Shown in pieces: positions 57,294 to 64,000 of a DNA stretch of 64,000 nucleotides (its first letter is position 1; every line of letters starts with the position of its first letter). The stretch is from Owenia fusiformis (taxonomy: Eukaryota; Annelida; Polychaeta; Sabellida; Oweniidae), in the NCBI GenBank assembly GCA_903813345.2, contig CAIIXF020000012.1, positions 5,063,318 through 5,127,317 on the forward strand. Reading direction: 5' to 3'. A model generated the notes under the pieces. It was not told the origin of the DNA. It ran no database searches and saw nothing but the letters and a program-made list of their open reading frames with translations. Both the position numbers and the translations under genes were made by a program.

Positions 57294-60200
57294 ATGGGAG
57301 TAAAATTTAAAGCTGTAACTCTAAATGTTAGAGGATTAAACAAATCTAGAAAAAGAATGAACACTTTTAGATGGTTAAATAATCAAAATATAGGTGTAGC
57401 CTTTTTACAAGAGACGTTTAGTCACACAAAAATAGAAAATCAATGGAGAAACGAGTGGAAAGGAATCTCAGTGTTTTCACATGGTACGTGTCATAGTAAA
57501 GGAGTAGCTATACTTATTTCAGAAAAAATTGATGCTAATATAATTGATAAGACAGTAGATAAAAATGGTCGGTATGTGATACTTAATGTTGAGATAGATG
57601 GCGACACATACTGTTTTGTAAATATATACGCCCCAAATGATAAAAACCAACAAATAGACTTTTTTCAAATTGTGAATCATTTATTGTTAAACAATGTAGA
57701 TACTAATTATTGTTTTTGCGCTGGTGATTTTAATTGTGCTCTTACAGAAAAAGACAAATATGGAGGAAAACCTATACAAGAAAAGGCCAAAGTAATAAAT
57801 GAGATCTTAACGTTAAAAAATACAAATAATTTACAGGACATATGGCGATATCAGCATCCTCTAGAAAAAAGATACACCTGGCATAATGCTGACTGTAAAA
57901 TTCAATGCAGGCTCGACTATTGGTTAATATCAACAGATTTAAAAGAACTGGTTAGCTCGGAAATAGGATTTGGGCCATCTCCTGATCATAATGCTGCATT
58001 TATCACATTTCAATCAAAAAATTTTAAACGACGGGGACCTGGATTTTGGAAATATAATTCGCAATGGGATAATGATAAAGAATATAAAAAGCTAATTCAA
58101 GAAGAGATTACAAATTCTAAGGAAAAACACAGAGAGATTCAAGATTTGGGATTAAAATGGGATCTTATAAAAACAGATATTAGAGCAGTATGTCAAAAAT
58201 ATAGTAAGACAAAATCAAAAGAATCCAGACTAGAAGAGGAAAGAGCACTGAAAGACTTAAATGAAGCTCAAGTTGCGCTTGACAAAAATAATAACACTGA
58301 CACACTTAACAAATATAATGCATGCAAACTTAAAGTAGAACTAATACAGGATAGAAAAACACAAAGTAGCATCATGAGATCCAAAGCAAGGTGGTGTGAG
58401 TATGGTGAACGTTCAAGCAAATATTTTCTCAATTTAGAAAAACACAATTACTCAAATAAGGTAATAAATTCTATTTATGATAATCGTGGTATATTAATTA
58501 ATGACCCTGAACAAGTATTAAAAACAGAAAAAGAATTTTACAAAGATTTATACAGTAAAAAGAACAATGATCCTGATGGTGAATATTCTAATATATTTCT
58601 ACAAAATGAAATTCCAACAATCAATAATACAGACAAGGAAATTTGCGATAAGAGAATTACATGGGAGGAATGCTTTAAATCATTAAAAACTTTCAAAAAG
58701 AACAAAACTCCTGGCACAGATGGGCTTACAGCTGAATTCTATTGCACATTTTGGGAAGATATTAAAATAGAAATGACTGACAGTTTTAACTATTCACTTA
58801 TTAAAGGAGAACTCTCCATATCTCAAAATAGAGGCATCATATCTCTTATTCCAAAAAAAGGTAAAAATAGGCAACATCTAACAAATTGGCGACCACTAAC
58901 TCTGTTAAACGTGGACTATAAAATATTTACAAAAACTATAAGTGAGCGTTTCAGAGATATTTTACCGAAATTAATACATAATGATCAAGTTGGGTATTTG
59001 AAAAATAGATATATAGGACAAAGTATTAGACTTATATATGATATGCTAGACTACACAAAAACGAACAACATTCAAGGTCTTCTTCTTTTAATTGACTATA
59101 AGAAAGCATTTGATAGTATTGACTGGAAGTTTATGATAAACACATTAGAAAAATTTAATTTTGGGGAAACACTTATAAATTATGTCAGAGCTATATATGC
59201 AAAACCACAGAGTTGTGTTATAAATAATGGCTTCACATCTGAATGGTTCCAATTGGAACGGGGAGTTCGCCAAGGCGACCCACTCTCTGGTGTAATTTTC
59301 ATACTAGTTGCCGAATTATTAAGTATTGCTATAAGAGCTGATCAGAGCATAAAAGGACTTCCAATTAAAGATGAATGTGAAGTCAAACTTTGTCAGTATG
59401 CTGATGACACTACCATATTTTTGAATGATCAGGAGTCAACAAATAATGCTTTAAATTTAGTTGAAAAATTTGGAAAATGTTCTGGTCTAGAAATTAACAA
59501 AGAAAAGACTGAAGTAATGTGGATAGGAAGGGATCGGGAAAAACAGCAAGATATAAATGGAATCAAATCAAAAACTAGTGTAAAAGCTCTAGGAATAACA
59601 TTTACCTATGATGCAGATGATAGATCAAAATTGAACATCGCAAAGAAAATTGAAGAAATGAAAAATAAAATAAGATTATGGAACTTGAGAAATTTAACAA
59701 TAATAGGCAGAATTCAAATTATCAAATCTTTAGGTATTTCTCAGTTAACATATGTAAGCTCAGTTATGCTTATACCACCCCCGATTTTACAAGAAATAAA
59801 TAAAACAATTTTTGAATTTGTTTGGAAAAAGAAACCACCAAAAGTAAAGAGAAAATCAATTATTGCTGAAATTGAACAAGGTGGATTAAAAATGAAAGAT
59901 TATATCATAATGGATAGATCCCTAAAATGCACTTGGATAAAACGATTGATAGACAAAGAACAAGCATCTTGGAAAGAAATTCCAAATTTATTCATTAAAC
60001 AACATGGTGGAATTGAGTTCCTCACTAAGTGTAACTACCATATAAAGTATTTTCAAAACTATAACGAAATTCCTAAATTTTATTTGACAATGCTAGAAAC
60101 ATGGGCAGAAGTAACTCATCATGATGTTAATAATTGGGATGATGTTGAAAATGAAATCATATGGAATAATAAAAATATTTTAGTCAATAATAAAATGCTG

Positions 60201-61007
60201 TACTTCAAGAAATGGCATCAAGCAGGTATTGTTAAAATTCATGATATCTTAGACAGAAATGACAACTTCTTATCTAAGACAGAACTGGAACAAAAATTTA
60301 GCATTCATATAGACTTTTTGAAATATGCGAGTATACTTAGCGCTATTCCCAAAACATGGAAAAATCTTAAAAATAACAGATTGAAAAACAAATGCACAAT
60401 TAAAACATTACTGCTTCCCAGTCAATTGACATGTAAAACAATATATAACAAAATCCTTGAAAAAGAGGTAGAAAAACCTACATCTTTGAGAAAATGGATT
60501 CAAGAAAATGATGTAAAGGAAACAGAAATGAAATACTATTATACGCTTGCCAAAAAGGTAACATATGAAACAAAAATTTGGAGTTTCCAGTACAAAATAT
60601 TGACAAATACATTAATATGCAACAATAAGTTAAAAATGATGAACATTACACAGACAGACAAATGCCCATGGTGTGATGAAACCCATACCATGAAGCACAT
60701 GCTCGTGAACTGTAGAATAACAAAAGATATATGGAAACAATTTATTGAATGGTGGAAACAAAAAGTAAGTAAAGAATCAAAGGTTACTGAAAATAATATT
60801 TTATTAGGTATCATCCGGAACGAAGAGAAAGTCAATGAGCTTAACTTATGTATACTGATTGTGAAATATATTTTATACAAATCATTTTTAGAAAGTGAAA
60901 TACCTTACTTTTTCAAATTTATCAATTATCTAAGAGTGTATCTAGACAGCATTAAGCACCTAGATCAAAGGGGTATCAATGTAAATGCACTATATAGACT
61001 TTTATAA
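57294..61007 (+). CDS. LINE ORF2: APE-type endonuclease and reverse transcriptase
   Basis: 1237 codons without interruption. The N-terminal apurinic-like endonuclease shows LNVRG (N11), LQETF (E40), GDFN (D145, N147) and the C-terminal SPDHN (D231, H232). The reverse transcriptase includes NWRPLTLLNVDYKI, LLIDYKKAFDSIDW, RGVRQGDPLSG and the catalytic YADD (702-705). Near the end a C-X2-C-X7-H-X4-C cluster (C1124, C1127, H1135, C1140) matches the Cys-rich tail of L1-group elements. The protein would nick target DNA and copy the LINE RNA in the nucleus. All visible catalytic residues are intact, so the ORF may encode an active enzyme. Placement in the Tx1/L1 group is from motif pattern, not a tree. 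Confidence 0.92.
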   Translation: MGVKFKAVTLNVRGLNKSRKRMNTFRWLNNQNIGVAFLQETFSHTKIENQWRNEWKGISVFSHGTCHSKGVAILISEKIDANIIDKTVDKNGRYVILNVEIDGDTYCFVNIYAPNDKNQQIDFFQIVNHLLLNNVDTNYCFCAGDFNCALTEKDKYGGKPIQEKAKVINEILTLKNTNNLQDIWRYQHPLEKRYTWHNADCKIQCRLDYWLISTDLKELVSSEIGFGPSPDHNAAFITFQSKNFKRRGPGFWKYNSQWDNDKEYKKLIQEEITNSKEKHREIQDLGLKWDLIKTDIRAVCQKYSKTKSKESRLEEERALKDLNEAQVALDKNNNTDTLNKYNACKLKVELIQDRKTQSSIMRSKARWCEYGERSSKYFLNLEKHNYSNKVINSIYDNRGILINDPEQVLKTEKEFYKDLYSKKNNDPDGEYSNIFLQNEIPTINNTDKEICDKRITWEECFKSLKTFKKNKTPGTDGLTAEFYCTFWEDIKIEMTDSFNYSLIKGELSISQNRGIISLIPKKGKNRQHLTNWRPLTLLNVDYKIFTKTISERFRDILPKLIHNDQVGYLKNRYIGQSIRLIYDMLDYTKTNNIQGLLLLIDYKKAFDSIDWKFMINTLEKFNFGETLINYVRAIYAKPQSCVINNGFTSEWFQLERGVRQGDPLSGVIFILVAELLSIAIRADQSIKGLPIKDECEVKLCQYADDTTIFLNDQESTNNALNLVEKFGKCSGLEINKEKTEVMWIGRDREKQQDINGIKSKTSVKALGITFTYDADDRSKLNIAKKIEEMKNKIRLWNLRNLTIIGRIQIIKSLGISQLTYVSSVMLIPPPILQEINKTIFEFVWKKKPPKVKRKSIIAEIEQGGLKMKDYIIMDRSLKCTWIKRLIDKEQASWKEIPNLFIKQHGGIEFLTKCNYHIKYFQNYNEIPKFYLTMLETWAEVTHHDVNNWDDVENEIIWNNKNILVNNKMLYFKKWHQAGIVKIHDILDRNDNFLSKTELEQKFSIHIDFLKYASILSAIPKTWKNLKNNRLKNKCTIKTLLLPSQLTCKTIYNKILEKEVEKPTSLRKWIQENDVKETEMKYYYTLAKKVTYETKIWSFQYKILTNTLICNNKLKMMNITQTDKCPWCDETHTMKHMLVNCRITKDIWKQFIEWWKQKVSKESKVTENNILLGIIRNEEKVNELNLCILIVKYILYKSFLESEIPYFFKFINYLRVYLDSIKHLDQRGINVNALYRLL

Positions 61008-61274
61008 ATAAAAATAAATAAAACACCACATTTTCTGTTTCGTTTGATAAAAACAAATGGAAGAGATATACCAATGTAAAAGTCAACGTGTGAGTGGGAG
61101 AATGCATGAATGAATGAATTTGAATGGGTATGAATGAAGTTAAAGTTGTAAGATCATGTAAAATAATATCTATTTAAACATATAGTACATATTTCTACAT
61201 ATAAAACTTTTGTGAAATTACATTTGTATTCTTTTATATATTGTACTTGAAATGTATTAAATGAGAACTTGAAT

Positions 61275-61305
<31 letters not shown>

Positions 61306-61532
61306 TATATAATTGCACATGACCTCAACTATGGAATAAACGTCATATTTATCATGTTTTTCCAGGAGCAGGAAACAAAAATTCCGTGGACAACAAAGTA
61401 AAGGAAGAAGAAAACCGAAATTAAGCATATCATGATTGGACACTGATTCTAATACCAATATACAATACTTTAATGGTTATATTTGATGTTTGATATGAAA
61501 TGGGAAGTGTAATAAATAAGTTGTATGAAGTT

Positions 61533-61585
<53 letters not shown>
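61275..61585 (+). other. Double poly(A) end of the LINE with 233-bp intervening segment
   Basis: A first run of 27 A follows the LINE 3' UTR. It is followed by a short TA run and 233 bp of ordinary sequence that includes AATAAA about 20 bp before the second run of 51 A. The target duplication is found only after the second run, so the 233-bp segment belongs to the inserted copy. This arrangement is typical of a 3' transduction. Confidence 0.75.
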
Positions 61586-61588
<3 letters not shown>

Positions 61589-61595
61589 TAACCTG

Positions 61596-62304
61596 CATTC
61601 AGGAACCTCATTCCTGAACTAATTCAATCATCTAAGTAAATTGACTATTAATATAATCATCAATATTTAAACAATGAACTAGATGTAGATGTAGACTAAT
61701 GATGGAAACAGTAATATACTAACGGGGTGAACAGAACAAATCAATGCATGAATCATGAATCCAATATTAGATAACGTATATATATCTACGTGGTCTATTA
61801 TCTGATTATTAGTCACTTATAAATTGAGCGATTTCATTCAGGTATTTTTTCATTCCTGAAATTGCAAGCCCAGGGGTACATTACTCATGGAATGAATAAT
61901 GATAGACCATTCAATATGGTGAAATTCAGCAAGAGTTGGACAGAATGTCGTACAAAGCACGAACCGAAACCATTGCTTTTCACGCGTGGAATTACGTACT
62001 CTGCAAAATAGTTGCCCAACCTTGATGACAAGATATTGATATGAAATATCCAAACCTTAAAAAAGAAAAACTGCAATGGACTCGGTTTTTCCACAAAATT
62101 CTTTACTTTAACGACACACATAATCAGACTACCAATCGATTGCCGATAATACATATCAACTTTTGAGTAGAAAATCTGAGTTGCAATATTATCCTATCGG
62201 TATATATTCACAATATATTACATTTAGTGTATTTTCATTTGTAATATTTTCGATTGATATTATTGTAATGTTGTAATATCAGTATTTGTTCGACAATTGA
62301 TGTG
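61596..62304. other. Gene-free stretch
   Basis: No supported feature apart from the 10-bp target duplication at its left edge. Small open frames have no recognisable domain. Confidence 0.45.
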
Positions 62305-62938
62305 TACAGGGTGTCAAAAAACAATGGCACCCCCCCTCTACAGCAAAAAGTACTTCATGTTACATGGTGTGTCATATCTCATTTTAAAGACAATTTAATT
62401 CTGGAGTTACCTGATAAAGTTCAGCTTAATATCATATAATTTTACAGATTTACAGCTGATTCTTAGTAGTTGGTATGATCACCAGTTGCTGCTCAAACAG
62501 CACCTTATCTGGACGGATTTGATTTCAATGAAAATTCAGATAAAGGTGTAGCATCGCATAATCCTCTAAGCACTTTCCTCACATTCTTCAGAAATACATC
62601 CTCACTTTATCCTTTTTCAAGAGGCTCTTTGTCCATCAGTTCCTATACCCTGTTTTTCAGAACTAAACCCATTTATTCAGTGCAGTTGAAATCTGGGCTA
62701 ATTCTTTCACATTCCACTTTCTGAAGATTTGACCTTAAATAAGTAACACAGCAGCAAACAAAGCACCCAAGTAGCAAACTTAAAAACAATGTAGCTTGTT
62801 TATTATAAAATTTTATTATCTGAAATTTGAGGAGTAACTCCAGAATTAAATAATCTTTCAAATGAGGTATGACACGTTATGTAACATTCAGGACTTTTTG
62901 CTGTAGAGGGGGGTGCCGTTGTTTTTTGACACCCTGTA
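62305..62938. mobile_element. Mariner-like non-autonomous element with about 120-bp inverted repeats
   Basis: The ends read TACAGGGTGTCAAAAAACAA and the inverse TTGTTTTTTGACACCCTGTA. The arms continue through CTACAGCAAAAAGT, TATCTCATTT and AATTCTGGAGTTAC. If the TIR is CAGGGTGTC, TA flanks both sides, the Tc1/mariner target. The interior has no transposase. Confidence 0.75.
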
Positions 62939-63204
62939 CAATATTGTATTCCTAAATAGTGTATTTTTGACTTTTTGCTCTGTCATTGTCACGTCAACTC
63001 TTGATTTGTGTTTGTTCATTTACAACAACCTTCGATCTCCTGAGAGAAAATTATTAAGTCGATACTTTTTATGCTTAAATATCACAAACATAATTTGCCA
63101 AAGGGTCAAGGTCACTTAGTAGTAAATGGTAAAGATTTAATACTCAAATCAAAATTCTCTCAATTAAAATATTCTCAGCAAAAATAAAAGCTTTCATAAA
63201 ATAT

Positions 63205-63263
63205 CATCACGAATGGTACTGGACCTAGGACTGAACATTGTGGTACACCATGCAAAATGAGAG
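63205..63263 (+). pseudogene. Possible LINE reverse-transcriptase C-terminal remnant
   Basis: In one plus-strand frame the sequence reads GTGPRTEHCGTPCKMR. The GP.TE.CGTP pattern is common near the C-terminus of some non-LTR reverse transcriptases. The open part is very short and no other RT motif surrounds it, so this is only a tentative relic. Confidence 0.35.
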
Positions 63264-63429
63264 TAAGTTGACCAAATTATAACATAGTAATATCTTTTAT
63301 TAATTATTTTATAATCTCACTGTTTGTTTCATATCAGAATCATTTATGTGACAAATGTCAATTTCAGCTGATTAAAACATCAACACTACAATTGAATAAA
63401 TATTGACACTGGAATTTACGCTTGTATGA

Positions 63430-63560
63430 TTACTAAGTCTAAAGATTCACATCAAAAGTTACTGGTGTATGTTTACCACGTCTAAAGATTCACACCAAAT
63501 ATTACGGGTGTACATGTATGTTTACTTTGTCTAAAGATTCACACTAAAAATTACTCTGTT
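63430..63560. repeat. Short tandem repeat, about 43-49 bp, three copies
   Basis: GTCTAAAGATTCACACCAAA followed by an ATTAC-type block and GGTGTA..GTTTAC repeats at 63438, 63481 and 63530. Copies differ by small substitutions and spacer length. Confidence 0.7.
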
Positions 63561-63744
63561 CACACCAAAAAAGTGCTCTGTACAAAAAAAATGAAACAAG
63601 ATAAACCACACAATTCTGCATAGATATCTCCATTAAAAATACAATAAAATTGGGAGATGGAATATCTGTTTTCTATAACAAATCAAAAATTGGGTAATCT
63701 AATCATTCACATGCTTCTTCATACGAAAATAATCTTCATAATAA

Positions 63745-64000
63745 TGTATACAAGGGCCAATCAAAAAAATTCTTACCGATGACTCTAGTTTTTATAATAA
63801 GCGGAGTTGGATGCTCAAACGTTAACATGAGACAGGACAGTTAGTTTGCTTGAAACTGTACGCATTTCATATAGATTGGTTTATTGGTAGTGATACGGAG
63901 TCAATACATATTTCCAATGACGAAGTTAGGTGAAGCAGCGTTGTATATAAAATATCTGCTGAGTTGTGGTTTTGGAAATTTACCGACATCGTTTACAACC
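63745..64000 (+). other. Unrecognised end sequence running off the window
   Basis: From about 63749 the sequence ATACAAGGGCCAATCAAAAA resembles the start of a mariner-type inverted end. An ATG at about 63918 opens a frame to the window edge (MTKLGEAALYIKYLLSCGFG..). I do not recognise the peptide. Without the other end no call is possible. Confidence 0.25.

Larger units (their letters stand above)
55681..61585 (+). mobile_element. Tx1/L1-type LINE, 5'-truncated, with two poly(A) tracts and target-site duplication
   Basis: The insertion is bounded by TATTAACCTG at 55671-55680 and again at 61586-61595, directly after the final poly(A); one further A may belong to the duplication. Order: C-terminal part of ORF1 (55683-55925), a 1.37-kb inter-ORF stretch, complete ORF2 (57294-61007), 3' UTR, poly(A) of 27 bases (61275-61301), a 233-bp segment, and a second poly(A) of 51 bases (61535-61585). 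The ORF1 truncation at the duplication edge is the usual outcome of incomplete target-primed reverse transcription. Intact ORF2 and long A tracts point to a young copy. Confidence 0.85.

Noticed and set aside
60539-60880. 113-codon minus-strand frame in the LINE
   Set aside because: Antisense shadow of ORF2.

Overview
The window is nuclear DNA of an animal. Coding exons are separated by GT..AG introns, the DNA is AT-rich, and it is full of short inverted-repeat transposons, tandem repeats and one LINE. The gene families (complement-like CCP/trypsin protease, IFI44-like TLDc GTPase, rhodopsin-class receptor) and the repeats with runs of GTCYGTC-type sequence fit a marine invertebrate, perhaps a mollusc or other lophotrochozoan. 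I cannot fix the species from the sequence.

Layout. 1-10.4 kb is gene-free and holds degenerate direct, inverted and tandem repeats. 10.45-19.52 kb (minus strand) is a 16-exon gene that I reconstructed exon by exon. All splice phases match, and it encodes a 1000-residue secreted protein: signal peptide, ten complete CCP/sushi modules, one truncated CCP, and a chymotrypsin-fold serine protease with an intact triad and trypsin-like pocket. 22.22-27.50 kb (plus strand) is a six-coding-exon gene for a 476-residue TLDc plus GTPase protein of the IFI44/IFI44L type. The two genes lie head to head about 2.7 kb apart, with a short inverted-repeat transposon between them. Each also carries inverted-repeat elements in its introns.

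27.5-48.5 kb has no intact gene that I can support. It contains several transposon-like elements, among them a 652-bp inverted-repeat element built around a 43-bp minisatellite and flanked by a 6-bp duplication. It also contains a four-copy 363-bp tandem array with a TGACGTCA palindrome in each unit, a decayed retroelement gag on the minus strand, and a 500-bp foldback. 48.50-50.06 kb (minus strand) is a single-exon class A GPCR of 519 residues with several unusual core motifs.

50-55.6 kb is repeat-rich. 55.68-61.59 kb is a Tx1/L1-type LINE copy. It is cut off inside ORF1, keeps a full-length ORF2 (endonuclease plus reverse transcriptase, 1237 residues), ends in two separate poly(A) tracts, and is bounded by a matching 10-11 bp target-site duplication. 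The last 2.4 kb holds a mariner-like inverted-repeat element and small remnants.

Functionally, the two neighbouring genes at 10-27 kb suggest an innate-immunity locus: an extracellular complement-like protease beside an intracellular interferon-response-type GTPase. Co-regulation is an inference. All coordinates come from manual reading; no search or alignment was run.
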